Notes: generated by a model from the letters alone, not told the origin. A stretch of 64,000 nucleotides of DNA from Streptococcus oralis (GCF_021497885.1 NZ_CP046523.1:849501-913500), one strand, 5' to 3'. Positions 42,407-53,793 are shown, numbered from the stretch's first letter. Translations and numbers: made by a program.

Positions 42407-42430
42407 AAAAAGACCTATTTTGGTCTTTTT
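42407..42430 (+). terminator. Terminator of the tarIJ-licABC operon
   Basis: AAAAAGACC (42407-42415) and GGTCTTTTT (42422-42430) form a perfect 9-bp stem followed by more T residues. Confidence 0.85.
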
Positions 42431-42515
42431 TTGTTTGAAATGCACGAAAATAGAATTTAAAAAGATTGTTTGATAATGATTGTAATTAATTAAAAAAACA
42501 CAATCAACAAAAAAG

Positions 42516-42534
42516 AAACAAAATAAAACAAAAA
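42516..42534 (+). promoter_or_regulatory. A-rich direct-repeat operator upstream of the PTS genes (copy 1)
   Basis: AAACAAAATAAAACAAAAA ends 3 nt before the -35 element. The identical 19-mer occurs at 54622-54640 upstream of lacR. Its AAAC...AAAAC periodicity resembles DeoR-family operators, so LacR is the likely ligand (inferred). Confidence 0.5.
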
Positions 42535-42537
42535 GTA

Positions 42538-42566
42538 TTGACAACGATTTCATATAGTGTTATACT
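42538..42566 (+). promoter_or_regulatory. Promoter and cre-like site of the galactitol-family PTS operon
   Basis: TTGACA (42538-42543), a 17-nt spacer and TATACT (42561-42566) make a strong promoter. TTGACAACGATTTCAT (42538-42553) matches the CcpA cre consensus with one mismatch and overlaps the -35, suggesting catabolite repression. Confidence 0.7.
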
Positions 42567-42603
42567 TATAACGTAAAAGTTAATTGAAAGAAGGGAAACT
42601 GTT

Positions 42604-43080
42604 ATGGGATTAGATCATTTCTTTGACAAAGACCTCGTGTTTTGCTTAGAAGCGGATAATCAAGAACAACTCTTTGATCAGGTAGCAACCTTATTGGAAG
42701 AACGAAAAATCGTGACTCCAACTTATCGTGAAGCCTTGATCACGCGTGAAAAGTCATTTCCGACTGGCTTAGATATGGAATTTCTGGGAAAGGACTTGCC
42801 AAATGTAGCGATTCCTCATACAGATATTGTTCATAATCTAGCCGAGAAAGTGGTGGTTGTTCGATTAGAAAAACCAGTAACTTTTCACAATATGATTGCT
42901 CCTGATAAGGAAGTAGAAGTATCCCTACTCTTCTTTATCATTAACAACTCAAGTTCAAGTCAAACAAATATTCTGGCTCAGTTGATGGACTTTTTCACAG
43001 GAAATGGACATCTGGAAGATCTATCAAAAATTTCGGAACCAGAAAAACTTTATGCTTACATTGCTGAAGCAACAGCTTAA
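42604..43080 (+). CDS. PTS EIIA component, galactitol/fructose-mannitol class
   Basis: A 158-residue EIIA domain protein. It accepts phosphate from HPr at the histidine in VAIPHTDI (near 68) and passes it to the EIIB encoded next. The ATG follows GAAGGGAAAC (42591-42600). In S. gordonii a homologous three-gene PTS next to the lac genes serves galactose, so galactose rather than galactitol is the likely substrate here. Cytoplasmic, first gene of a three-gene operon. Confidence 0.88.
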   Translation: MGLDHFFDKDLVFCLEADNQEQLFDQVATLLEERKIVTPTYREALITREKSFPTGLDMEFLGKDLPNVAIPHTDIVHNLAEKVVVVRLEKPVTFHNMIAPDKEVEVSLLFFIINNSSSSQTNILAQLMDFFTGNGHLEDLSKISEPEKLYAYIAEATA

Positions 43081-43117
43081 TCTTGTATATTAAAAAATAA
43101 AATCGGAGGAAATCCAA

Positions 43118-43423
43118 ATGATCAAAATTCTCGCTGCCTGCGGTGCAGGTGTTAACTCAAGTCACCAAATTAAAAGTGCTCTTGAAGAAGAGCTTTCAAA
43201 TCGTGGTTACGATGTTCACTGTGATGCAGTTATGGTAAAAGATGTGAATGAAGACCTTATGAAAGGCTACGATATCTTTACACCAATCGCTGCAACAGAT
43301 CTTGGCTTTGAACCAGGTATTCCAGTTATTGAAGCTGGACCAATCTTGTTCCGTATTCCAGCAATGAGCGCTCCTGTATTTGACAATATTGAGGTAGCTA
43401 TCAAAGAACACGGACTAAGCTAA
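43118..43423 (+). CDS. PTS EIIB component, galactitol family
   Basis: A 101-residue EIIB with the phosphocysteine loop ACGAGVNSSH (Cys near 8). It transfers phosphate from EIIA to the sugar carried by EIIC. The ATG follows GGAGGAAA (43105-43112). Length is normal for GatB. It lies between the EIIA and EIIC genes with spacers of 37 and 44 nt. No unusual feature. Confidence 0.9.
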   Translation: MIKILAACGAGVNSSHQIKSALEEELSNRGYDVHCDAVMVKDVNEDLMKGYDIFTPIAATDLGFEPGIPVIEAGPILFRIPAMSAPVFDNIEVAIKEHGLS

Positions 43424-43467
43424 TTATTATTTTGTAAGATTCCATAAAAATAAAGGGAGGAACTATT

Positions 43468-44943
43468 ATGGATGTCATTATCGAACTAGCCAATAAGATT
43501 TTCAAGCCAGTCTTGGAAATGGGTGGTCCTATCATCATGCTGATCATCTTGACAGTATTGGCTCTACTTTTTGGAGTGAAATTCTCCAAAGCGCTTGAAG
43601 GTGGTATCAAACTTGCCATCGCTCTTACTGGTATCGGTGCTATCATCGGTATGCTCAACGGAGCTTTCTCAGCATCTCTTGCGAAATTCGTTGAAAACAC
43701 TGGTATTCAATTGAACATCACTGACGTTGGTTGGGCACCACTTGCTACGATCACTTGGGGTTCTGCATGGACACTTTACTTCTTGCTTGTGATGTTGATT
43801 GTCAACGTTGTGATGCTTGCTATGAAGAAAACGGACACACTTGATGTCGATATCTTCGATATCTGGCACTTGTCAATCACTGGTCTTCTGATCAAATGGT
43901 ACGCAGACAACAATGGAGTTAGCCAAGGAGTTTCACTTTTCATCGCAACTGCAGCAGTTGTGCTTGTAGGTGTTTTGAAAATCATCAACTCTGACTTGAT
44001 GAAACCAACATTCGACGACCTTCTTAATGCACCAAGTTCATCACCAATGACTTCAACTCACATGAACTACATGATGAACCCAGTTATCATGGTTTTGGAT
44101 AAGATCTTCGATAAAGTATTGCCAGGTCTTGATAAATACGACTTTGATGCTGCAAAATTGAACAAGAAAATCGGTTTCTGGGGATCAAAATTCTTCATTG
44201 GTTTCATTCTTGGTATTGTTATTGGTTTGATGGGAACTCCACACCCAGTTGCTGGTGTAGAAGGAGCCGATAAATGGGAACTTGTTATTAAAGGTTGGTT
44301 GAGCCTTGGTTTGACTGCCGGTGTCTCCTTGGAGCTCTTCTCACTTATCGGATCTTGGTTCATCGCAGCCGTAGAACCACTTTCACAAGGTATTACAAAC
44401 GTTGCTACTAAACGTCTTCAAGGACGTAAATTCAACATCGGTCTTGACTGGCCTTTCATCGCTGGTCGTGCTGAAATCTGGGCTTGTGCCAACGTACTTG
44501 CTCCAATCATGCTAGTAGAAGCAGTGCTTCTTTCAAACGTCGGAAATGGTATCTTGCCACTTGCAGGTATCATCGCTATGGGTGTAACTCCAGCTCTTTT
44601 GGTTGTTACTCGTGGTAAATTGCTCCGTATGATCATCTTCGGAACACTCTTGTTGCCACTCTTCCTTCTTTCAGGTACTCTTATCGCTCCATTTGCAACT
44701 GAACTTGCGAAAGGTGTAGGTGCCTTCCCAGAAGGTGTGAGCCAAACTCAATTGATCACTCACTCAACTCTTGAAGGACCAATCGAAAAACTATTTGGTT
44801 GGGCAATCGGTAATGCTACAACAGGTGATATCAAAGCAATCCTTGGTGCAGCAGCCTTCCTTGTATTCTATGTAGGTATCTTTGCTTGGTATAGAAAACA
44901 AATGATCAAACGTAACGAAGAATACGCAGCAAATGCTAAATAA
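43468..44943 (+). CDS. PTS EIIC component, galactitol family
   Basis: A 491-residue membrane channel with about nine to ten hydrophobic segments, starting at about 15-35 and 45-65. It transports the sugar across the membrane for phosphorylation by EIIB. Its size exceeds the usual 450 of enteric GatC but fits streptococcal members. The ATG follows GGGAGGAA (43456-43463). Because lacABCD follows nearby, the imported product is probably galactose-6-phosphate, which LacAB isomerise (inferred). Confidence 0.9.
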   Translation: MDVIIELANKIFKPVLEMGGPIIMLIILTVLALLFGVKFSKALEGGIKLAIALTGIGAIIGMLNGAFSASLAKFVENTGIQLNITDVGWAPLATITWGSAWTLYFLLVMLIVNVVMLAMKKTDTLDVDIFDIWHLSITGLLIKWYADNNGVSQGVSLFIATAAVVLVGVLKIINSDLMKPTFDDLLNAPSSSPMTSTHMNYMMNPVIMVLDKIFDKVLPGLDKYDFDAAKLNKKIGFWGSKFFIGFILGIVIGLMGTPHPVAGVEGADKWELVIKGWLSLGLTAGVSLELFSLIGSWFIAAVEPLSQGITNVATKRLQGRKFNIGLDWPFIAGRAEIWACANVLAPIMLVEAVLLSNVGNGILPLAGIIAMGVTPALLVVTRGKLLRMIIFGTLLLPLFLLSGTLIAPFATELAKGVGAFPEGVSQTQLITHSTLEGPIEKLFGWAIGNATTGDIKAILGAAAFLVFYVGIFAWYRKQMIKRNEEYAANAK

Positions 44944-44969
44944 TTCGCTCCTATAAAATGTAAATTGTG

Positions 44970-45016
44970 AAAACTAGGTTGTCAATTTCCGACATTGGGA
45001 GTGACAACCTAGTTTT
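44970..45016 (+). terminator. Terminator after the PTS operon
   Basis: AAAACTAGGTTGTCA (44970-44984) and TGACAACCTAGTTTT (45002-45016) form a perfect 15-bp stem, followed by T residues. Confidence 0.85.
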
Positions 45017-45050
45017 TTATATAAAGATCTAAAAATAGTTGGAGAATATT

Positions 45051-45947
45051 ATGGTAATTGAAATAAAATCAGATCAGTTAACGGTTCAGTTTAAAACCTT
45101 AGGTGGCGCCTTGTCATCAATCAAGGATCGAGATGGCATTGAGTATCTGTGGCAAGGAGATGCCACCTATTGGAGTGGGCAAGCTCCAGTACTTTTTCCA
45201 ATCTGTGGCTCTTTGAGAGAGGATACAGCCTTCTACAGTCACGCAGATGGAACGGAGACGAAAGGAAACATTCCTCGTCACGGTTTGGTCCGTAAAAAAG
45301 AATTTGAATTAGTTGAACAGACAGAAAACAGTGTTACTTTTGCTATCGAAGATGATGAGAATACTTATCAAAACTATCCTTATCATTTCCGCCTTGAAAT
45401 CACTTATCTAGTGACTGGCAAGACTGTTCGTACTCAATACAAGATTTTCAATAAAGAAACGAATAAAGTAATGCCATTCTTTATAGGAGGACATCCAGGG
45501 TTTAATTGCCCTCTGCTGGATGGCGAAACTTATGAAGATTACTATTTAGAGTTTGAGAAAGAAGAGACTTGCTCTGTTCCCCGGCCTTTCCCAAAAACAG
45601 GAATGTTAGACTTCCAAGATAGAAGTCCATTGTTGGATGGGCAAAAAGAATTAGACCTTAGCTATGATTTGTTTAGCACAGATGCAGTGACTTTGGATGA
45701 GTTGCAATCCAGAACAATTGCCCTTCGTTCGCGCAAGCATGAGAAGGGATTAAAAGTACACTTCCAAGAGTTCTCAAATCTCATCATTTGGTCAACTTTG
45801 AATAAGGGACCTTTCATTGCGTTTGAACCATGGTCTGGCTTGTCAACATCTCTTGAAGAAGGAGATCATTTAGAAGATAAGAAAAACGTTCGTCTCTTGG
45901 AACCCGGTCAAGTGGATCAAATTGGTTTTGATATTGAAATCTTTTAG
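45051..45947 (+). CDS. Aldose 1-epimerase-family protein (LacX-like)
   Basis: A 298-residue beta-sandwich epimerase-like protein. Candidate active-site residues include the histidine in NIPRHGLVRKKEF (near 79) and another in FIGGHPGFNCPL (near 150). LacX-type members accompany lac operons and may interconvert sugar anomers; the exact substrate is unknown. The ATG at 45051 follows GGAG (45041-45044) at 6 nt and replaces a TTG at 45039. It sits between the PTS terminator and the lac promoter. Confidence 0.8.
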   Translation: MVIEIKSDQLTVQFKTLGGALSSIKDRDGIEYLWQGDATYWSGQAPVLFPICGSLREDTAFYSHADGTETKGNIPRHGLVRKKEFELVEQTENSVTFAIEDDENTYQNYPYHFRLEITYLVTGKTVRTQYKIFNKETNKVMPFFIGGHPGFNCPLLDGETYEDYYLEFEKEETCSVPRPFPKTGMLDFQDRSPLLDGQKELDLSYDLFSTDAVTLDELQSRTIALRSRKHEKGLKVHFQEFSNLIIWSTLNKGPFIAFEPWSGLSTSLEEGDHLEDKKNVRLLEPGQVDQIGFDIEIF

Positions 45948-45982
45948 ATTAAAAAATAAAACACAAAAACAAACATTTACTG

Positions 45983-46011
45983 TTGACTTTTTCTGAAAAT
46001 AGGAGTATATT
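45983..46011 (+). promoter_or_regulatory. lacABCD promoter
   Basis: TTGACT (45983-45988), a 17-nt spacer and TATATT (46006-46011) stand 228 bases before lacA. A-rich sequence resembling the 42516 operator (AAATAAAACACAAAAACAAA) lies just upstream. Confidence 0.65.
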
Positions 46012-46032
46012 ATGTTTGTAAACAACAAATGA

Positions 46033-46047
46033 TGTTTGCAACAAACA
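46033..46047 (+). promoter_or_regulatory. Candidate LacR operator downstream of the lac promoter
   Basis: TGTTTG-CAA-CAAACA is a perfect inverted repeat about 22 bases after the -10 element. A related TGTTTGTAAACA occurs at 46013-46024. LacR binding at two sites around the lac promoter is known in lactic streptococci and lactococci; assignment here is by position. Confidence 0.5.
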
Positions 46048-46090
46048 AATAATCACTTGTTATATTCTCTTTCGCGGAGAAAGTTTGTTT

Positions 46091-46200
46091 CTAGGAAACT
46101 GATTTCCTAGACTTGGATAAGGTGTTATTCATCTCATTCAATCAAATTTGTCAATAAACTGCTAGAAAGTCTTTTGTAGGTAAACTGCTAGTTACAAAAG
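46091..46200 (+). other. Structured lacA leader with duplicated 11-mer
   Basis: A hairpin CTAGGAAA-CTGA-TTTCCTAG (46091-46110) is followed by two copies of TAAACTGCTAG (46155-46165 and 46181-46191). The second copy sits in the loop of a CTTTTGTA/TACAAAAG hairpin (46171-46200). This could be an RNA control element; no known class is recognised. Confidence 0.4.
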
Positions 46201-46238
46201 TCTTTACTGGCCTAGAATAATAAAAAGGAGTAAACAAT

Positions 46239-46664
46239 ATGTCTATTGTTATCGGTGCAGATGCTGCAGGTTTGAGATTGAAAGAAGTTGTGAAAGACTT
46301 CTTGGAAAAAGAAAATTTCCACGTTGTGGATGTTACAGCTGAAGGTCAAGACTTTGTTGATGTGACTCTTGCTGTTGCTGCAGAAGTAAACAAAGAAGAA
46401 CAAAATCTTGGTATCGTGATTGATGCTTATGGGGCTGGTCCATTCATGGTCGCAACTAAAATCAAAGGAATGGTTGCTGCAGAAGTATCTGACGAACGTT
46501 CAGCTTATATGACTCGTGGACACAACAACTCACGTATGATCACTATGGGTGCACAACTTGTTGGTGATGAATTGTCTAAAAATATTGCTAAAGGTTTTGT
46601 TAACGGCAAATACGACGGTGGTCGTCACCAAATTCGTGTTGATATGTTGAACAAAATGTGCTAA
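46239..46664 (+). CDS. lacA: Galactose-6-phosphate isomerase subunit LacA
   Basis: A 141-residue RpiB-like subunit that with LacB converts galactose-6-phosphate to tagatose-6-phosphate. Conserved features include the N-terminal [25 protein letters not shown] (about 65-75) and the C-terminal [10 protein letters not shown]. The ATG follows AAAAAGGAG (46222-46230). First gene of the tagatose pathway operon lacABCD. Normal length. Confidence 0.95.
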   Translation: MSIVIGADAAGLRLKEVVKDFLEKENFHVVDVTAEGQDFVDVTLAVAAEVNKEEQNLGIVIDAYGAGPFMVATKIKGMVAAEVSDERSAYMTRGHNNSRMITMGAQLVGDELSKNIAKGFVNGKYDGGRHQIRVDMLNKMC

Positions 46665-46694
46665 TTAGATTACAGTAAGAAAGGTAAGATAAAA

Positions 46695-47210
46695 ATGAGA
46701 ATTGCAATTGGATGTGACCACATCGTAACAGATGAAAAAATGGCGGTTTCAGAATTTTTGAAATCAAAAGGATATGAAGTCATCGACTTTGGTACCTATG
46801 ACCACACACGTACTCACTACCCAATCTTTGGTAAAAAAGTTGGTGAAGCCGTTACAAGCGGTCAAGCTGATCTTGGGGTATGTATCTGTGGAACTGGTGT
46901 TGGTATCAACAACGCTGTTAACAAAGTCCCAGGTGTACGCTCTGCCTTGGTTCGTGATATGACAACAGCTCTTTATGCAAAAGAACAATTGAACGCCAAC
47001 GTTATTGGTTTTGGTGGTAAAATCACTGGTGAATTGCTTATGTGCGATATCATTGAAGCTTTCATCAATGCTGAATACAAACCATCAGAAGAAAACAAAA
47101 AATTGATTGCGAAAATTGAGCACGTTGAAACTCACAATGCTCATCAAGCAGATGCAAACTTCTTTACAGAATTCCTTGAAAAATGGGATCGCGGTGAATA
47201 CCACGACTAA
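46695..47210 (+). CDS. lacB: Galactose-6-phosphate isomerase subunit LacB
   Basis: A 171-residue RpiB-family subunit with [13 protein letters not shown] at the start, [20 protein letters not shown] (about 60-80) and a C-terminal extension ending KWDRGEYHD. It forms the isomerase with LacA. The ATG follows AAGAAAGGTAAG (46677-46688). Eleven bases separate it from lacC. No anomalies. Confidence 0.95.
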   Translation: MRIAIGCDHIVTDEKMAVSEFLKSKGYEVIDFGTYDHTRTHYPIFGKKVGEAVTSGQADLGVCICGTGVGINNAVNKVPGVRSALVRDMTTALYAKEQLNANVIGFGGKITGELLMCDIIEAFINAEYKPSEENKKLIAKIEHVETHNAHQADANFFTEFLEKWDRGEYHD

Positions 47211-47220
47211 GAGGTGACGC

Positions 47221-48150
47221 ATGATTTTAACAGTCACAATGAATCCATCCATTGATATTTCTTATCCTTTGGATGAATTGAAAATTGACACTGTCAACCG
47301 TGTGGTGGACGTGACCAAGACAGCTGGTGGTAAAGGTCTCAATGTTACACGAGTTCTTTCAGAATTTGGTGATTCTGTTCTTGCTACTGGTTTAGTTGGT
47401 GGCAAACTTGGTGAGTTTTTAGTAGAACACATCGACGATAAAGTAACGAAACGTTTCTTCTCAATTCAAGGAGAGACTCGTAACTGTATCGCTATTCTAC
47501 ACGGAGACAACCAAACAGAAATCCTTGAAAAAGGGCCTGAAGTTCTAGAACAAGAAGGGCAAGACTTCTTGGTTCATTTCGAAAATCTTCTTGACACTGT
47601 GGAAGTAGTAGCCATCTCTGGTAGTCTGCCAGCAGGTCTTCCAGTTGACTACTATGCAAGCTTAGTAGAACTTGCTAATCGCGCAGGAAAACCAGTTGTT
47701 CTGGATTGCTCAGGTGCTGCCCTTCAGGCGGTTCTTGAATCACCACATAAACCAACAGTAATCAAACCAAATAACGAAGAATTGTCTCAGCTTCTTGGGA
47801 AAGAAGTTTCTGAGGATTTGGATGAATTAAAAGAAGTTCTTCAAGAGCCTCTATTTGCAGGGATTGAGTGGATAATCGTTTCACTTGGTGCAAATGGTGC
47901 TTTTGCAAAACATGGGGATACTTTCTACAAGGTAGATATTCCAAGAATTCAGGTAGTTAATCCTGTCGGATCTGGAGATTCTACTGTTGCAGGTATTTCA
48001 TCAGGCCTTCTTCATAAGGAATCTGATCAAGAACTTCTTATCAAGGCCAATGTCCTTGGTATGCTCAATGCTCAAGAAAAGATGACAGGTCATGTCAATA
48101 TGGCCAACTATCAAGCTTTATATGATCAATTAATAGTAAAAGAGGTATAA
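47221..48150 (+). CDS. lacC: Tagatose-6-phosphate kinase LacC
   Basis: A 309-residue PfkB-family kinase converting tagatose-6-phosphate to tagatose-1,6-bisphosphate with ATP. The N-terminal sugar-binding [13 protein letters not shown] (about 35-47) and the C-terminal catalytic [13 protein letters not shown] (about 245-257, Asp as base) are present. The ATG follows AAGAGGTGAC (47209-47218). It is 1 nt before lacD. Normal length. Confidence 0.95.
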   Translation: MILTVTMNPSIDISYPLDELKIDTVNRVVDVTKTAGGKGLNVTRVLSEFGDSVLATGLVGGKLGEFLVEHIDDKVTKRFFSIQGETRNCIAILHGDNQTEILEKGPEVLEQEGQDFLVHFENLLDTVEVVAISGSLPAGLPVDYYASLVELANRAGKPVVLDCSGAALQAVLESPHKPTVIKPNNEELSQLLGKEVSEDLDELKEVLQEPLFAGIEWIIVSLGANGAFAKHGDTFYKVDIPRIQVVNPVGSGDSTVAGISSGLLHKESDQELLIKANVLGMLNAQEKMTGHVNMANYQALYDQLIVKEV

Positions 48151-48151
48151 A

Positions 48152-49132
48152 ATGGTTTTAACAGAAAATAAACGTGCATGCTTGCAAAAACTCTCTGATG
48201 AAAACGGCATCATCTCAGCTCTTGCCTTTGACCAACGTGGTGCTTTGAAACGTCTCATGGCTCAATACCAAACAGAAGAGCCAACTATGGCTCAAATGGA
48301 AGAACTCAAAGTCTTGGTAGCGGATGAATTGACAAAATACGCATCCTCTATGCTTCTTGACCCAGAGTATGGACTTCCAGCTACAAAAGCGCTTGATGCC
48401 AACGCCGGCCTTCTCCTTGCTTATGAAAAAACTGGCTACGACACAACAAGTACCAAACGCTTGCCAGACTGCTTGGATGTTTGGTCTGCCAAACGCATCA
48501 AGGAACAAGGTGCAGATGCTGTTAAGTTCTTGCTTTACTACGATGTAGACAGCTCTGACGAACTCAACCAACAAAAACAAGCCTACATCGAACGCATTGG
48601 CTCTGAGTGTGTGGCGGAAGACATTCCATTCTTCCTTGAAATCTTGGCTTACGATGAAAAAATCGCTGACGCAGGTTCTGCAGAATACGCAAAAGTGAAA
48701 CCACACAAGGTTATCGGTGCCATGAAGGTCTTCTCAGACCCACGCTTCAACATCGATGTCTTGAAAGTGGAAGTTCCAGTCAACGTCAAATACGTTGAAG
48801 GCTTTGGCGATGGTGAAATCGTTCATACACGTGAAGAAGCAGCAGCCTTCTTCAAAGCGCAAGATGAAGCAACTAACTTGCCATACATCTACTTGAGTGC
48901 AGGTGTGTCAGCTAAACTCTTCCAAGAAACCCTTGTCTTTGCCCACGAATCAGGCGCAAACTTCAACGGAGTTCTTTGTGGCCGTGCTACATGGGCGGGA
49001 TCAGTTGAAGCCTACATCAAAGACGGTGAAGCAGCAGCTCGTGAATGGCTACGTACAACTGGATTTGAGAACATTGACGAACTCAACAAGGTTCTTCAAA
49101 CAACAGCGACTTCATGGACTGAACGTGTATAA
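48152..49132 (+). CDS. lacD: Tagatose-1,6-bisphosphate aldolase LacD
   Basis: A 326-residue class I aldolase cleaving tagatose-1,6-bisphosphate to dihydroxyacetone phosphate and glyceraldehyde-3-phosphate. [15 protein letters not shown] (about 21-35), VKFLLYYD (about 123-130) and [16 protein letters not shown] (with the likely Schiff-base Lys near 204) are family features. The ATG follows AAAGAGGT (48139-48146). Codon choice is noticeably biased to favoured codons, suggesting high expression. Last gene before the lacT leader. Confidence 0.95.
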   Translation: MVLTENKRACLQKLSDENGIISALAFDQRGALKRLMAQYQTEEPTMAQMEELKVLVADELTKYASSMLLDPEYGLPATKALDANAGLLLAYEKTGYDTTSTKRLPDCLDVWSAKRIKEQGADAVKFLLYYDVDSSDELNQQKQAYIERIGSECVAEDIPFFLEILAYDEKIADAGSAEYAKVKPHKVIGAMKVFSDPRFNIDVLKVEVPVNVKYVEGFGDGEIVHTREEAAAFFKAQDEATNLPYIYLSAGVSAKLFQETLVFAHESGANFNGVLCGRATWAGSVEAYIKDGEAAAREWLRTTGFENIDELNKVLQTTATSWTERV

Positions 49133-49192
49133 GTTTTCCCCCTCCTAATCTTAGGAACATTGATCTAAATAAAAATTTTTAAAAAAGTTGAA

Positions 49193-49229
49193 TGTAAAGG
49201 TTTACAAAAAAACTTACTTGTGCTATACT
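49193..49229 (+). promoter_or_regulatory. lacTFEG promoter with overlapping cre-like site
   Basis: TTTACA (49201-49206), a 17-nt spacer and TATACT (49224-49229) form the promoter. TGTAAAGGTTTACA (49193-49206) is a near-palindromic cre site with one mismatch (GG for CG at its centre), overlapping the -35. Confidence 0.7.
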
Positions 49230-49249
49230 TAAATCACAAGTTAATACAA

Positions 49250-49335
49250 GGTGAGTGTTACTAAGTAATATTAGGCATGATCACAGGTGAATTAGAAATC
49301 GGCTGATTTTCTAGTTCATTTGTGGTCATTTTTTG
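49250..49335 (+). terminator. RAT antiterminator target and terminator in the lacT leader
   Basis: A long hairpin from GATCACAGGTGAATTAGAAA to TTTTCTAGTTCATTTGTGGT (49279-49328) is followed by a T run. The preceding GGTGAGTGTTACTAAGTAAT (49250-49269) has the form of a ribonucleic antiterminator for BglG-type proteins. LacT is the expected ligand. Confidence 0.75.
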
Positions 49336-49371
49336 TACTAATATACCTTTAAGATATAAAAGGAGGTTGAC

Positions 49372-50208
49372 ATGTATCGAATTCTAAATCCAATGAATCA
49401 CAATGTCTCGCTTGTCAGAAATGATAAAGGAGAAGAAGTGATTGTGATTGGTAAGGGGATTGCATTTGGAAAGAAGAAGGGGGATTTGATTGCTGAACAG
49501 CAGGTTGAGAAAATCTTTCGGATGAAGACCGAAGAGTCAAGAGAAAACTTTATGGCTCTCCTCAAAGATGTTCCGCTTGATTTTATCACAGTGACTTATG
49601 AAATCATTGATAAGCTATCAAAGAAATATCATTATCCGATTCAAGAGTATCTCTACGTAACCTTGACAGATCATATTTACTGTTCTTACCAAGCTCTAGC
49701 ACAAGGAAGGTACAAGGATAGTAATCTGCCAGATATTTCCACTAAGTATCCTGTCGCTTTTCAAATTGCAAATGAAGCATTTGAAATTTACCGTCAGAAG
49801 CTAGCGGATCATTTTCCTGAGGACGAAATTATTCGGATTGCTTATCATTTCATCAATGCTGAGGGTGAGAATGAAGTCCAAATGGTTGAGTCTATTGATA
49901 AGAGGAAAGAAATTCTCAGGAATGTTGAAGAAGTGCTAAAGGGTTATGCAATTCAACGAACCAAAGAGAATAATCATTTCTATGATCGCTTTATGATTCA
50001 TTTGAATTATTTCCTGGATTATTTAGACCGCTCTAGAGATGATAACCAATCACTTCTGGATATGGAAGATCATATTAAACAATCCTATCCAAAAGCGTTC
50101 GAGATTGGTTCCAAGATCTATGATGTGATTACGCAACATACGGGTCTTGATTTGTATAAAAGTGAACGAGTTTATCTAGTTCTACATATCCAACGTTTAT
50201 TGTCATAA
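49372..50208 (+). CDS. lacT: BglG-family transcription antiterminator LacT
   Basis: A 278-residue RNA-binding antiterminator. The N-terminal CAT-type RNA-binding domain (about 1-57, [20 protein letters not shown]) is followed by two PTS regulation domains with the expected histidines (TDHIYCSY near 100, [13 protein letters not shown] near 160, [11 protein letters not shown] near 209). It binds the leader RAT site when lactose PTS flux dephosphorylates it, allowing readthrough into its own operon. The ATG follows AAAGGAGG (49359-49366). Normal length. Confidence 0.94.
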   Translation: MYRILNPMNHNVSLVRNDKGEEVIVIGKGIAFGKKKGDLIAEQQVEKIFRMKTEESRENFMALLKDVPLDFITVTYEIIDKLSKKYHYPIQEYLYVTLTDHIYCSYQALAQGRYKDSNLPDISTKYPVAFQIANEAFEIYRQKLADHFPEDEIIRIAYHFINAEGENEVQMVESIDKRKEILRNVEEVLKGYAIQRTKENNHFYDRFMIHLNYFLDYLDRSRDDNQSLLDMEDHIKQSYPKAFEIGSKIYDVITQHTGLDLYKSERVYLVLHIQRLLS

Positions 50209-50243
50209 AAATTTATTTAAAACTATATAAGGAGAATTCTATC

Positions 50244-50561
50244 ATGAATAGAGAAGAAGTAACATTGTTAGGTTTTGAAATCGTAGCCTATGCTGGTGAT
50301 GCTCGTTCAAAACTATTGGAAGCCTTGAAGGCTGCTGAAGCTGGTGATTTTGAAAAAGCGGACGCTCTGGTAGAGGAAGCTGGTAGCTGTATTGCAGAGG
50401 CTCACCACGCGCAAACAAGTCTATTGACTAAGGAAGCTTCAGGTGAGGACTTAGCTTATAGTGTAACCATGATGCATGGCCAAGACCACTTGATGACAAC
50501 TATTTTGTTAAAAGATTTGATGCACCATTTAATTGAACTGTACAAGAGAGGAGTTAAATAA
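50244..50561 (+). CDS. lacF: Lactose-specific PTS EIIA component LacF
   Basis: A 105-residue helical EIIA of the lactose/cellobiose class. The active histidine is in [10 protein letters not shown] (about 76-85). It shuttles phosphate from HPr to LacE. The ATG follows AAGGAGAA (50230-50237). Its stop overlaps the lacE start by 1 nt. Normal length and sequence. Confidence 0.95.
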   Translation: MNREEVTLLGFEIVAYAGDARSKLLEALKAAEAGDFEKADALVEEAGSCIAEAHHAQTSLLTKEASGEDLAYSVTMMHGQDHLMTTILLKDLMHHLIELYKRGVK

Positions 50562-52255
50562 TGAATAAACTAATTGCATTTATTGAGAAAGGAAAACCTT
50601 TCTTTGAGAAATTATCTCGTAATATCTACCTTCGTGCTATTCGTGATGGTTTCATTGCAGGTATGCCTGTTATTCTCTTCTCAAGTATTTTTATCTTGAT
50701 TGCCTTTGTACCAAACTCATGGGGCTTTAAATGGTCTGATGAAGTTGTAGCTTTTCTGATGAAACCTTATAGCTATTCTATGGGTATTCTGGCTCTCTTG
50801 GTAGCTGGTACAACAGCTAAATCATTGACCGACTCAGTAAACCGTAGCATGGAGAAAACCAATCAAATCAACTATATGTCAACACTGTTAGCAGCAATTG
50901 TTGGTTTGTTGATGTTAGCAGCTGATCCTATCGAAAATGGTCTAGCTTCTGGATTCTTGGGGACAAAAGGTTTGCTTTCAGCCTTCCTTGCAGCCTTTGT
51001 TACTGTAGCCATCTATAAGGTTTGTGTTAAGAACAATGTCACTATTCGCATGCCTGACGAAGTTCCACCAAATATCTCACAAGTCTTTAAAGATGTGATT
51101 CCATTCACTCTATCAGTGGTTTCTCTTTATGCTCTTGATTTACTAGCTCGTCATTTTGTTGGTGCAAGCGTAGCTGAATCAATCGGTAAATTCTTTGCAC
51201 CATTATTCTCTGCAGCTGATGGCTATCTTGGTATTACTATTATCTTTGGTGCTTTTGCCTTCTTCTGGTTTGTTGGGATTCATGGTCCATCTATCGTTGA
51301 ACCAGCAATCGCGGCTATTACCTATGCCAATGCCGAAGTCAACTTGAACCTTCTCCAACAAGGGATGCACGCTGACAAGATTCTTACTTCTGGTACACAA
51401 ATGTTTATCGTTACCATGGGTGGTACTGGTGCGACACTGGTTGTTCCATTCATGTTCATGTGGTTAACAAAATCAAAACGTAACCGTGCAATCGGACGTG
51501 CTTCAGTAGTTCCAACTTTCTTTGGTGTAAATGAACCAATCTTGTTTGGTGCACCGCTTGTATTGAACCCGATTTTCTTTATTCCATTTATCTTTGCGCC
51601 AATTGCCAACGTATGGATCTTTAAATTCTTCATTGAGACGCTTGGCATGAACTCATTTACTGCCAACCTTCCTTGGACAACACCAGGTCCGCTCGGTATT
51701 GTTCTCGGTACAAACTTCCAATTCTTGTCATTTGTTCTTGCTGCTTTGTTAATCCTTGTTGACGTAGCCATTTACTACCCATTCCTCAAGGTTTATGATG
51801 AACAAATCCTCGAAGAGGAGCGTTCTGGTAAAGCCAATGATGAATTGAAAGAAAAAGTAGCAGCAAACTTCAATACTGCCAAAGCAGATGCTATTCTTGA
51901 AAAAGCAGGTGTAGAAGCAGCGCAAAACACAATCACAGAAGAAACAAATGTTCTCGTTCTCTGTGCAGGAGGAGGTACAAGTGGTCTCCTTGCAAATGCT
52001 CTGAACAAGGCAGCTGCAGAGTACAAAGTTCCTGTTAAAGCAGCAGCTGGTGGCTATGGAGCTCACCGTGAAATGTTGCCTGAGTTTGATCTGGTTATCC
52101 TTGCTCCTCAGGTAGCTTCTAACTTTGAAGATATGAAAGCAGAAACCGACAAACTTGGTATCAAACTTGCTAAGACAGAAGGTGGCCAATACATTAAACT
52201 GACTCGTGATGGAAAAGGCGCTCTTGCCTTTGTTCAAGCGCAGTTCGAAGAATAA
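50561..52255 (+). CDS. lacE: Lactose-specific PTS EIICB component LacE
   Basis: A 564-residue fused transporter. The N-terminal EIIC membrane domain (about 1-410, around ten segments) is joined by a charged linker to the cytoplasmic EIIB domain, whose phosphocysteine lies in [14 protein letters not shown] (near 471). It imports lactose as lactose-6-phosphate. It starts at the lacF stop after AGAGGAG. Complete. Confidence 0.95.
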   Translation: MNKLIAFIEKGKPFFEKLSRNIYLRAIRDGFIAGMPVILFSSIFILIAFVPNSWGFKWSDEVVAFLMKPYSYSMGILALLVAGTTAKSLTDSVNRSMEKTNQINYMSTLLAAIVGLLMLAADPIENGLASGFLGTKGLLSAFLAAFVTVAIYKVCVKNNVTIRMPDEVPPNISQVFKDVIPFTLSVVSLYALDLLARHFVGASVAESIGKFFAPLFSAADGYLGITIIFGAFAFFWFVGIHGPSIVEPAIAAITYANAEVNLNLLQQGMHADKILTSGTQMFIVTMGGTGATLVVPFMFMWLTKSKRNRAIGRASVVPTFFGVNEPILFGAPLVLNPIFFIPFIFAPIANVWIFKFFIETLGMNSFTANLPWTTPGPLGIVLGTNFQFLSFVLAALLILVDVAIYYPFLKVYDEQILEEERSGKANDELKEKVAANFNTAKADAILEKAGVEAAQNTITEETNVLVLCAGGGTSGLLANALNKAAAEYKVPVKAAAGGYGAHREMLPEFDLVILAPQVASNFEDMKAETDKLGIKLAKTEGGQYIKLTRDGKGALAFVQAQFEE

Positions 52256-52327
52256 AATGTAAATAGCGAAGAAGTGAGATGGAGGAACTCCTCCCAACTA
52301 TACCCCCATCTCATTTCTATTTCTTGA

Positions 52328-53746
<1,419 letters not shown>

Positions 53747-53757
53747 AACTAAAACCA

Positions 53758-53793
53758 TAAAAATTCCCCACCAGAAAGGTAGGGGATTTTTTA
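53758..53793. terminator. Bidirectional terminator between lacG and lacR
   Basis: AAAAATTCCCC and GGGGATTTTTT arms with an ACCAGAAAGGTA-type centre separate the convergent genes and would serve both; the right arm touches the lacR stop. Confidence 0.8.

Noticed and set aside
48215..48706. 163-codon minus-strand frame opposite lacD
   Set aside because: Same cause: antisense of strongly biased lacD codons, with no supporting signals.
51322..52297. Minus-strand frames of 149 and 182 codons opposite lacE
   Set aside because: Overlap the certain lacE gene completely and show no domain or ribosome-binding site.
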